Origin: JAFGPJ01 sp964439135
GTDB lineage: Bacteria > Planctomycetota > Phycisphaerae > Sedimentisphaerales > Anaerobacaceae
DNA length: 5,092 bases
NCBI GenBank assembly: GCA_964439135.1
Contig: CAYTNN010000274.1
Coordinates: forward strand, 1-5,092
Reading direction: 5' to 3'
Made by a program: the position numbers and the translations under genes
Notes under the pieces: model-generated
The model's input: the letters and a program-made list of their open reading frames with translations, nothing else
The model's database searches: none
Told to the model about the DNA's origin: nothing
Part shown: in pieces, positions 1 to 4,990 of the stretch
Position numbering within the stretch: the first letter of the stretch is position 1
Layout of the letters: the number at the start of each line of letters is the position of its first letter

Positions 1-1
1 G

Positions 2-100
2 ATTAAAGCGAAGCGTGCCGGCCGCAATCTTTATGCGACCGGCAAACTCAGCTTCGTGGAGGAGGGTATGATTTTCTACTGTGAACTCGATCGCTTCTAA
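2..100 (+). CDS. C-terminal end of an unidentified protein (5' truncated by window edge)
   Basis: An open frame runs from the window edge to a TAA at 98-100 and gives 32 residues ending in '...FVEEGMIFYCELDRF'. The codons are balanced and the alternating hydrophobic/polar pattern looks like beta strands, so I take it as the tail of a real gene entering from the left. I do not recognise the family. The strand pattern and the 'GKLSFVEEG' turn are loosely reminiscent of hotdog-fold proteins (FabA/FabZ dehydratases, thioesterases), but that is a guess from 32 residues. No clear intrinsic terminator follows the stop codon. The next gene begins 360 bases later on the same strand, so co-transcription is possible but not indicated. 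Confidence 0.55.
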   Translation: MKAKRAGRNLYATGKLSFVEEGMIFYCELDRF

Positions 101-459
101 TTCTAAACTTCGATTGCCCATTCATTTTTATTAGTGTCTTGTCAAAACTATAGCTAAGTGCCACAATCGATGCCCAATGTAACGCTTTTTTCGACAATTT
201 TATCAGACCTTCCGGGCATTTCGTCATAGCTCAAGTAATAGCTTTCACTTAGAGCGAAAAAAAACTGCCCTGAATTTACCGCAGCCCTCGGTGAGACCGA
301 AGAATCAAGCGATCCCGGCTCATTACTTTTTTATCAAAAACTTGATTTTTCGAGGCAGATTTTATATTTTTGCTTAAAATAAGGCTTAATGAGGTGCTAA
401 GCGGAGATAAACGGGAAATCTCTGTTTAATTTATTCCTGGATTTAATGGAGTAAAGCAA
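101..459. other. Gene-free AT-rich spacer and probable 5' leader of the FGE-like gene
   Basis: No convincing gene is visible on either strand. The spacer contains two small hairpins: TCGGT-GAG-ACCGA at 288-300, which a distant AGCC/GGCT pair (283-286 with 317-320) could enclose, and CGGAGAT/ATCTCTG (402-408 with 418-424, one G-U pair). The second lies about 25 bases upstream of the next gene's RBS. AT-rich promoter-like words occur near 342-368 (TTGATT, 15 bases, TATATT), but the spacing is short and I would not rely on them. An AT stem followed by a T run (ATCAA/TTGAT, then TTTT, near 333-350) is too weak to call a terminator. I recognise no known riboswitch class. Confidence 0.5.
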
Positions 460-462
460 TTG
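448..462 (+). promoter_or_regulatory. RBS that decides a TTG start
   Basis: GGAG at 448-451 stands eight bases before TTG at 460-462. The frame closes at a TAA at 427-429 and offers no ATG before codon 56, which lies inside the first folded domain. The nearby ATG at 446 is in another frame and meets a TAA after two codons. Starting at TTG also supplies a complete signal peptide, so the non-ATG start is well supported. Confidence 0.75.
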
Positions 463-552
463 TCGCCAGAATGTATTTCATATTCAAGAGCCGGCCGTTT
501 AATCATCTTCGCTGTTGCCTTCGCTTTAATCCATCCTACCCTCGCATGGGCA
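460..552 (+). other. Sec signal peptide of the double-FGE protein
   Basis: Residues 1-31 form a positively charged start (Arg10, Arg13), a hydrophobic segment 'LIIFAVAFALIHPTLAW' and small residues at the -3/-1 positions (Ala29 and Ala31) before Leu32-Pro33. There is no lipobox cysteine at the cleavage site, so release into the periplasm or outside is more likely than lipoprotein anchoring. Confidence 0.75.
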
Positions 553-2211
553 CTCCCGGAATCCGGTTTTGAAATCGTCGGCGTGGAATTTCAACTCGTT
601 ACTATTCCGCCGGGCAGTTTTATCATGGGTTCGAGCTCACACGATGGCGACGAAAGACCCGCCCACAAGGTCATCATCGACTACAGCTTCGACATCGGTA
701 AAACCGAAGTTACGGTAGCCCAATTCAGAGCCTTTGTCGAAGCAACCGGTTATGAAAAAAAGGGCTGGACATGGGGCCGACGCTGCTCCGATCACATGGG
801 TTCGGCTGAAAACAGGCCCTGCGAGAATCAGGGATTCGAGCAGACCGAGAGCCACCCGATAGTCCGCATCGATTACAACAACGCGAAGGCATTCTGCAAA
901 TGGCTCTCACAGCAGACCGGCCAAAACTTTCGCCTGCCGACGGAGGCAGAGTGGGAATACGCCTGCCGGGCCGGAACTACCGGGGATTACGCCGGCGATA
1001 TCGAACAAATGGCCTGGTACAATACTACCAGCGAAAGATTAATCCATCCCGTCGCCCGGAAGAAACCGAATCCATGGGGACTCTATGACATGCACGGCAA
1101 CGTTTGGGAATGGTGCGAAGATATATATTACTGGAATTACAAAAATGCCCCGGCCGACGGCAGCGCCGCTATGATGTCCGATGTCCCCGCCGATGTCGCA
1201 TCACGCCGCGCCCTGCGAGGCGGCTCGGCATGCAGCCCGAAAGAATCGTGCAGATCGTCATCCCGGTACGGCATATATCGTCTCTTCAGACAGTGCAGCA
1301 CGGGTTTTAGAATCGTACGTTGCGCCAAACATGCCGGAGTCGGCCGACCTGCCTCTGCTGCAAAGAAATCGCGCAAACCCCTGGCAACGGGCGCCGGCCG
1401 CCCTGCCAGGCTCACATTGACCGACGGTGACATTGACTTCGACTTCCTGCGCATCGACCCGGGGACATTCATCATGGGAAGCAAGCACAACTACGTCGAT
1501 GAGTACAAATGGACTTACGAGCTGCCCGCTCACAAGGTCACGATCAATCATGGCTTCTACATGTGTACGACCGAAGTCACTCTCGAACAGTTTGGCTTAT
1601 TTGTGGCCGACACCGGTTATGTCACCGATGCCGAGAAACAGGGCTGGGCTTTCAACGCCGGCGAAGAAAAGGGATGGCATGATATCATCTGCCAGGACTG
1701 GCGTTTCCCTGGCTTCGTCCAGACCGACGCCGAGCCGGTGACCCACATCGGCTGGTACGATGCGGTCGCGTTCTGTCAGTGGCTGAGCGAGAAGACCGGC
1801 CGGGACGTTCGCCTGCCTACCAAGGCTGAGTGGGAATACGCCTGCCGGGCCGGAACCACCGGCGATTACGCCGGCACGCTCGGCGAGATGGCGTGGTGTA
1901 AATGGACTTCCGATACGATTACCAGAACGCATCCCGTCGCCCGGAAGAAGCCTAACTCATTGGGGCTGTACGACATGCACGGAAACGTCTGGGAATGGGT
2001 CCAGGACATGTGGCACGACGGCGCCGATGGTGCCCCGGCGGACGGCTCGGCATGGCTCGACTCACCCGACAGGCCTAATCGCGGCGTCGTACGGGGCGGC
2101 TCTTTCTACAATCCTTCCTGGCTGCTTCGCTCGTACATCCGCATGAGAACCCCGCTCGGCTGCCGAATCCACTTCAATAACGGCTTCAGAATCGCCATGT
2201 CACCCGACTGA
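460..2211 (+). CDS. Secreted protein with two tandem SUMF1/FGE-sulfatase domains
   Basis: The 583-residue product opens with a Sec signal peptide: Arg10/Arg13, a hydrophobic core at 14-30 and an AWA cleavage site near 31. Two formylglycine-generating-enzyme-type (PF03781) domains follow, at about 38-288 and 324-580, joined by a basic Ala/Gly/Lys-rich linker at 289-317. Each repeats the family landmarks: 'IPPGSFIMGS' / 'IDPGTFIMGS', 'RLPTEAEWEYACRAG' / 'RLPTKAEWEYACRAG', GLYDMHGNVWEW (207-218 and 502-513), RGGS (253 and 545) and a final GFRI (282 and 575). True FGEs oxidise sulfatase cysteine to formylglycine using a Cys-x4-Cys pair just after RGGS. Domain 1 has Cys258 and Cys264 with one extra residue between them; domain 2 has 'RGGSFYNPSWLLRS' and no cysteine there. 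I infer a non-FGE role, perhaps ligand binding or another family reaction such as those of EgtB or PvdO. No sulfatase gene lies nearby. The family call is firm; the function is unknown. Confidence 0.93.
   Translation: MSPECISYSRAGRLIIFAVAFALIHPTLAWALPESGFEIVGVEFQLVTIPPGSFIMGSSSHDGDERPAHKVIIDYSFDIGKTEVTVAQFRAFVEATGYEKKGWTWGRRCSDHMGSAENRPCENQGFEQTESHPIVRIDYNNAKAFCKWLSQQTGQNFRLPTEAEWEYACRAGTTGDYAGDIEQMAWYNTTSERLIHPVARKKPNPWGLYDMHGNVWEWCEDIYYWNYKNAPADGSAAMMSDVPADVASRRALRGGSACSPKESCRSSSRYGIYRLFRQCSTGFRIVRCAKHAGVGRPASAAKKSRKPLATGAGRPARLTLTDGDIDFDFLRIDPGTFIMGSKHNYVDEYKWTYELPAHKVTINHGFYMCTTEVTLEQFGLFVADTGYVTDAEKQGWAFNAGEEKGWHDIICQDWRFPGFVQTDAEPVTHIGWYDAVAFCQWLSEKTGRDVRLPTKAEWEYACRAGTTGDYAGTLGEMAWCKWTSDTITRTHPVARKKPNSLGLYDMHGNVWEWVQDMWHDGADGAPADGSAWLDSPDRPNRGVVRGGSFYNPSWLLRSYIRMRTPLGCRIHFNNGFRIAMSPD
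571..1323 (+). repeat. First FGE-type domain (copy 1 of an intragenic duplication)
   Basis: This stretch encodes residues 38-288. It matches the second domain (1429-2199) over its full length with an offset of about 293-295 codons. DNA identity remains high in the core: 949-996 and 1828-1875 appear to differ at only two of 48 bases, and 'catcccgtcgcccggaagaa' recurs exactly at 1045 and 1930. The flanks, including the segment carrying the active-site cysteines in true FGEs, have diverged much more. Confidence 0.85.
1429..2199 (+). repeat. Second FGE-type domain (copy 2 of the intragenic duplication)
   Basis: This stretch encodes residues 324-580 and carries all the structural landmarks of the family. 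It has Val-Val-Arg-Gly-Gly-Ser at 543-548, but no cysteine where catalytic FGEs have theirs; the nearest is Cys568. Compared with copy 1 it contains a different insert after the 'FVADTGY' helix (residues 388-420) and a shorter approach to RGGS. It ends three codons before the stop with 'GFRIAMSPD'. Confidence 0.85.
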
Positions 2212-2293
2212 CATTAACCGAAAGCGTATTATACTGCTCTGAATGTTGTCGTGGTGAGATCTGCAGGTTAATTCTATTGTGCATGCTTAGACT

Positions 2294-2601
2294 TTATTGT
2301 CTCAAGGCCATCATAATCGCGATATTGGCAAGCGCCGCCAGTCCCCATGCTACTACTACGATTAGAGCTGCATCGGGCCAGACTTCGGCTGAGGTGAACT
2401 TTGAAATTAGGATCAGCAGCACAATGAATGAAAGCAATCCGCTAAAGTAAGGTATGGGCAGCAGGCCCGCCAGCGATGCTATAAAGCGGCGGCAAAAAGG
2501 CCGAGCAGCAAGCCTTCTTCTTTTGTCAGCTTCATTGCAAGCCATAACGCGACGGCCGAAACTACGAGTTGAACCAGGAATGCTATGATCACTACATGCA
2601 T
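2294..2601 (-). pseudogene. Small multi-pass membrane protein gene interrupted by a one-base frameshift
   Basis: Reading leftward from ATG at 2601, the first frame gives 40 hydrophobic residues beginning 'MHVVIIAFLVQLVVSAVALW' and stops at TAG (2481-2479). At that point a second frame becomes protein-like and continues 'IASLAGLLPIPYFSGLL...' through two more membrane segments, including 'WPDAALIVVVAWGLAALA', to a TAA at 2296-2294. Restoring one T in the CTTT run just before the TAG joins the halves as '...GLFAAAFIASLAG...', giving a protein of about 102 residues with three or four helices. The long open frame running upstream in the second frame (to 2767) has an unstructured, non-hydrophobic N-terminal half and is a chance reading. 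I saw no classic slippery heptamer in phase, so a mutation or sequence error is likelier than programmed frameshifting. I do not know a named family; the 'WPDA' helix resembles small uncharacterised membrane proteins. Confidence 0.65.
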
Positions 2602-2628
2602 ACAGTTTCCCGACCTGTGTATTTTTGC

Positions 2629-2754
2629 TCAATAGGCGGGTGTTGCCATGTTGCATTTCAAGACGGACATAAGCCAGATCACGAGCATAATAATCATCGC
2701 TGCCCACAGCATGTGCAGAAATCTGAGTTTGAGTGTCTTCTTTACGCTCATCAT
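2629..2754 (-). CDS. 41-residue single-pass membrane peptide
   Basis: ATG ATG at 2754-2749 opens a 41-codon frame ending in TGA at 2631-2629. The product has a basic N-terminus (Lys5, Lys6, Lys9, Arg11), a hydrophobic helix at about 16-32 ('MLWAAMIIMLVIWLMSV') and a short polar tail containing Cys34. Support comes from signals in the right order: TATAAT at 2783-2778, GGGAG at 2765-2761 and a six-base gap to the ATG. It precedes the broken membrane gene by 27 bases in the same frame, so the two probably form one transcript. Its function is unknown. It could be a real small membrane peptide, a leader peptide, or the first helix of a larger gene that has since acquired a stop; the single in-frame TGA followed by ten open codons leaves that last option possible. 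Confidence 0.55.
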   Translation of the reverse strand: MMSVKKTLKLRFLHMLWAAMIIMLVIWLMSVLKCNMATPAY

Positions 2755-2777
2755 ACAAATCTCCCAAACACCAAATT

Positions 2778-2806
2778 ATTATAGCATATATTGAACACGT
2801 AAAGAA
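2778..2806 (-). promoter_or_regulatory. Probable sigma-70-type promoter of the minus-strand membrane genes
   Basis: On the minus strand a perfect TATAAT lies at 2783-2778. Seventeen bases further upstream, TTCTTT (2806-2801) is a poor -35 match. The predicted transcript starts near 2771, leaving a leader of about 17 bases that contains GGGAG and leads directly to the ATG at 2754. The -10 quality and the RBS geometry are the argument; the -35 is weak. Confidence 0.5.
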
Positions 2807-2876
2807 GAAATTTTTAATCCTTCGGCATCGTTTAAGATCAAGTCAGGCAAGAATGTCTGCGGGACGCGGCATTTTC

Positions 2877-2905
2877 TTGAATTATTCAGCAAAGCCTGAT
2901 ATTCT
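2877..2905 (+). promoter_or_regulatory. Possible promoter of the methyltransferase gene
   Basis: TTGAAT (2877-2882), 17 bases, TATTCT (2900-2905): each hexamer matches the sigma-70 consensus at four of six positions with ideal spacing. The resulting leader of about 66 bases contains the perfect palindrome GCGGCGCCGC at 2923-2932, which could fold upstream of the RBS. This is a pattern match only. Confidence 0.35.
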
Positions 2906-2977
2906 GACGGCAATAGGGCTCGGCGGCGCCGCTGGGCGGGGGTGAATTAGAATCTCAAGTGAATAAGGAGTCCGACC

Positions 2978-3682
2978 ATGTTCAACCGCATTAGTTTACT
3001 CGTATGGCTAATTCTGATAGCCGCCCCGGCAGCGGTCTATGCCAACTCGGATCAGAGCACGCGCGTTGTCGATGCCAAACAACACGCTTATGGCGGCAGT
3101 GGCGGCTATCCCTACCGCCAAAAGAGCGATTACGTTATGAAGGAACTGGATCTCAAAAGCGGCGACGTCGTGGTGGATATCGGGGCCGGCGATGGCTGGT
3201 GGTCACGGCAGATGGCCAAATTCGTTGGCGTTGAGGGCGTTATTTACGCTTCGGAGGTCGAGCAGAGAAAAGTTGACGATATGAAGGAAAAGCTCGCTAA
3301 CGTGCCGCAAATCAAGCCTTACCTTTCTCCGCTGGACGGCACCGCTTTGCCTGAGAACTCCTGCGACCTTGCTTTTTTGTCCAAGACCTATCACCACTTG
3401 AATGAAGGCAGCCATGTGGATTATCTGCGTCATTTGCGAAAGGTAATCAAGCCTACCGGCCGGTTTTGTGTGATTGAGATGAATCCGGCGCTCGGCAGCG
3501 GACGAGGAAGGGAGCACGCCTGGTCCCCGGGACTGCTTATCCAGCAGGCCGAGGAGGCCGGATGGATTTCAGTACGCTGCGAGCTGATGACCGGCACGAA
3601 TCACTACATCGCGATCTTTGTCCAGAAGGAGCTTTTTCAGCCGCAGTCTTCAAGAGGTGGTAGGGCAGCCGGTAACAATTAG
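2978..3682 (+). CDS. Exported class I SAM-dependent methyltransferase
   Basis: The 234-residue protein starts at ATG seven bases after AAGGAG (2965-2970). Residues 1-22 look like a Sec signal peptide: Arg4, a hydrophobic core 'LLVWLILIAAPAAV' and an AVYA cleavage site before Asn23. A Rossmann methyltransferase core follows: motif I 'VVVDIGAGDGWWS' (64-76), the acidic strand end 'IYASEVE' (89-95; Glu93 is expected to bind the SAM ribose), 'LDGTALPENSCDLAFLSKTYHHL' around 119-141 for motifs II/III, then 'VIKPTGRFCVIEMNP' (156-170). The C-terminal tail (218-234) is polar and Arg/Gly-rich. The closest general types are UbiE/Methyltransf_11-like enzymes and exported 'predicted methyltransferases' (COG4798-like); the substrate cannot be told. 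A SAM enzyme outside the cytoplasm is odd, so the N-terminus may instead act as a membrane anchor. It appears to be a single-gene unit. Confidence 0.88.
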   Translation: MFNRISLLVWLILIAAPAAVYANSDQSTRVVDAKQHAYGGSGGYPYRQKSDYVMKELDLKSGDVVVDIGAGDGWWSRQMAKFVGVEGVIYASEVEQRKVDDMKEKLANVPQIKPYLSPLDGTALPENSCDLAFLSKTYHHLNEGSHVDYLRHLRKVIKPTGRFCVIEMNPALGSGRGREHAWSPGLLIQQAEEAGWISVRCELMTGTNHYIAIFVQKELFQPQSSRGGRAAGNN

Positions 3683-3694
3683 AATTGAGCATTA

Positions 3695-3709
3695 GAACCG
3701 CCTTTGGCG
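3695..3709. other. Short hairpin after the methyltransferase gene
   Basis: CGCC-TTT-GGCG lies about 15 bases past the TAA and could mark the transcript end. The stem is only four pairs and no T run follows on either strand, so I do not call it an intrinsic terminator. Confidence 0.2.
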
Positions 3710-3810
3710 ATTGTAAAAACTATAACCGTCCGGCAAAGCACACCTGGAACGCCAAAGAAATTGGCGCAAAGAATATAAAGAAATAATCGATAATAAATCG
3801 TAAATAGTCA

Positions 3811-3965
3811 ATTAGAGGCTTCCCACCAAAGTCTGGGATATCCATTCTCAGGCATCCATCATTTATCGTCTGCGTCGTTTTCTGTCCCATCCATGAAGTC
3901 CTGGCCGGTATCAATCCCAGCTTCATTCCAATGCTGTTGCTTATTTCAATCGGCTTGCCTAATTC
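3811..3965 (-). pseudogene. Relic of an FGE-sulfatase-domain gene (N-terminal part of the domain)
   Basis: Read leftward, 3965-3903 encodes 'ELGKPIEISNSIGMKLGLIPA', the typical opening of many SUMF1/FGE-domain proteins of the PVC group ('ITNSIGMKL.LIPAGEF.MGS'). The frame then changes by one base at about 3903, where 'DFMDGTENDADDK' (3900-3862) continues the expected motif, and stops at TGA 3861-3859. A further short piece, 'WMPENGY', follows in the same frame up to a TGA at 3810-3808. The whole lies inside a 128-codon open frame (4106-3720) whose other parts do not look like protein. At least one frameshift, one stop and loss of the rest of the domain make this a decayed fragment. It is not a copy of the FGE protein at 460-2211, whose domain openings read differently ('VEFQLVTIPPGSF', 'FDFLRIDPGTF'). 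Confidence 0.6.
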
Positions 3966-4065
3966 CCTGCTGCTTTGCCTTCGTTCAGCAAGTGCATTAT
4001 TTATGCTCTTTAGCCGTGATCGCTTGGTAGGCAAGTACGTGTTATCATGCAACATACATAATAAA

Positions 4066-4127
4066 GCTGTCAAGCCAATGTGATAGCGTGTGGGCCATCG
4101 TCCCACACGCTATAGTGGCTTGGCAGC
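4066..4127. repeat. Long two-part inverted repeat (hairpin) with a 7-base loop
   Basis: The inner arms ATAGCGTGTGGG (4083-4094) and CCCACACGCTAT (4102-4113) are perfect complements around the loop ccatcgt. An asymmetric internal bulge (five bases at 4078-4082, two at 4114-4115) separates them from outer arms GCTGTCAAGCCA (4066-4077) and TGGCTTGGCAGC (4116-4127), which pair over 12 positions with one G-U. The result is a 62-nt, roughly 24-pair structure. It has no T tract on either side, so it is not a standard terminator. It could be a REP/MITE-like mobile hairpin, a structured RNA or a recombination site; I found no matching pair of integron attC core boxes. Confidence 0.75.
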
Positions 4128-4212
4128 AGGATTGTCGGTTAGATGGCACTCCATGCGATCCCGTGTCCGGCACTACATCAGCAATACGAGGCTGTGAGCG
4201 GACTTCTCTATC

Positions 4213-4518
4213 TCAAGGCAGTGGCGGAGAGACACTCAACTTGGGATGGAAAGTCGTACCAGATACGGTGTAGATCCGCTGCACAGGGGCATCCGTCATT
4301 CTGACGATCCTCTTCCACCCGAACCCGGTATGCTCCTGGGCATTGAGCAAAACCGTCTTGACATTAGGCGGCAGCGGGACAGTCACATCATAGCCGATCT
4401 TCTTGTTCCCTGATCTCCATAGCTTTGTCTGCCCTTCCCAGCGCAGAAAGAACTTCGCTATATAGGACGGAATAGGGGTATAAGTCCTACGAAGTATTTC
4501 AATTCCAAGAGTATGCAT
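4213..4518 (-). pseudogene. Possible C-terminal gene remnant, family not recognised
   Basis: A 101-codon minus-strand frame ends at TGA 4215-4213. Its middle and end look like genuine protein: 'GYDVTVPLPPNVKTVLLN' (42-59), then 'GFGWKRIVRMTDAP' (65-78) and 'YTVSGTTFHPKL' (83-94), with a proline-rich tail. The N-terminal third is less convincing. The ATG at 4518 has no RBS and overlaps the divergent ATG at 4513 on the other strand, so the visible start is probably not original. I do not recognise the family. The strand-rich character would suit the end of a secreted or surface protein. It may be the surviving 3' part of a gene whose 5' part was replaced by the AT-richer segment to the right, or it may be chance. 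Confidence 0.35.
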
Positions 4519-4959
4519 AAAAACATAGACTTTTTAGTAGGAGTTACTGATAATAAACGAAATCCAAATGACATGGTTAGGGAACAAGTATTTGACTGGT
4601 TAGAACAGAAATTAGGATATTGTCAGGAAATATATGATTATGTAAACAAGTTCATTGCCCATGCAGCTACACCTGAAAGTAGAGCTGTGATTGGTGCAGA
4701 CGAAATCAAGATTACCCTTGGCAAGTTGTATGAGGGCCACAAGGTAATATGCAAGACTTCTCAGTTTATTGGCTTGACACTACTAAACCACCGTTTTGGT
4801 AACTTTCTGATAAGCTGCGCTTTTGACCAGTTTGAGCACTTTGAGAAACCATGGGCAAACACAGAAACAGTGAAAAAGCTGCATGAGTTTTGGAATGAAT
4901 ATGACCGAGAGACAAGAAAATGGAATAGATGTGACTGGCAAGGAGAATTTAATCACTGA
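4513..4959 (+). CDS. HEPN/AbiU2-like protein, probably N-terminally truncated
   Basis: This 148-codon frame encodes a mostly helical, charged protein. Residues 22-57 contain 'WLEQKLGYCQEIYDYVNKFIAHAATPESR'-type sequence; its 'NKFIAH' core (45-50) resembles the conserved segment of AbiU2-like HEPN proteins, where an Arg-x4-6-His motif gives RNase activity. Here the arginine position before His50 is not obvious. Later pieces, 'GHKVICKTSQFI' (75-86) and 'FDQFEHFEKPWANTE' (104-118), then a Trp-rich end (127-142), fit the C-terminal half of such proteins. The usual upstream helical half is missing, and the ATG at 4513 has only a poorly spaced AAGAG. The frame stays open back to 4423, but that stretch does not look like the missing part. 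Base composition is clearly AT-richer than in the genes to the left, which suggests separate acquisition. It stands alone, with no partner antitoxin visible. The family assignment is tentative. Confidence 0.5.
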   Translation: MHKNIDFLVGVTDNKRNPNDMVREQVFDWLEQKLGYCQEIYDYVNKFIAHAATPESRAVIGADEIKITLGKLYEGHKVICKTSQFIGLTLLNHRFGNFLISCAFDQFEHFEKPWANTETVKKLHEFWNEYDRETRKWNRCDWQGEFNH

Positions 4960-4990
4960 AAAACTAGGGACAAGCAACTATTAATATCAG

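Noticed and set aside
1137..1490. Antisense genes within the FGE protein (for example the minus frames 1137-1490, 1258-1551 and 1597-1932)
   Set aside because: All overlap strongly conserved FGE-domain coding sequence and have no domain, RBS or hydrophobic pattern of their own.
2213..2272. ATTAACC/GGTTAAT inverted repeat in the convergent spacer
   Set aside because: Seven pairs separated by 46 bases are not convincing as a folded or functional element.
2288..2303. Bidirectional terminator AGAC-TTTATT-GTCT between the convergent genes
   Set aside because: The stem has only four pairs and overlaps the stop of the minus gene, and no T tract follows on either strand.
2294..2767. A single 157-residue minus-strand protein
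   Set aside because: Only its last third is hydrophobic and protein-like. The upstream part is out of frame with two better-supported hydrophobic reading frames that have RBS and promoter signals.
2569..2945. Plus-strand frames 2569-2784 and 2733-2945
   Set aside because: They lie over the minus-strand membrane genes and their promoter region and give His/Cys-rich or random-looking sequence with no RBS support.
3859..3861. Stop-codon reassignment (TGA read as an amino acid) suggested by continued FGE-like sequence past a TGA
   Set aside because: The intact FGE gene and the HEPN-like gene end in ordinary TGA codons, and the relic also carries a frameshift, so decay is the simpler explanation.
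3720..4106. A 128-residue minus-strand protein
   Set aside because: Only the FGE-like motif in the middle is recognisable. The flanks look like translated intergenic repeats, the ATG lies inside the 4066-4127 hairpin, and the expected FGE sequence changes frame.
4066..4127. Integron attC site
   Set aside because: GTTAGAT at 4139-4145 fits one core box, but I found no complementary RYYYAAC box on the left, and no cassette array or integrase is visible.
4088..4273. Plus-strand 61-residue frame
   Set aside because: It starts inside the 4066-4127 hairpin, has no RBS and no recognisable protein pattern.
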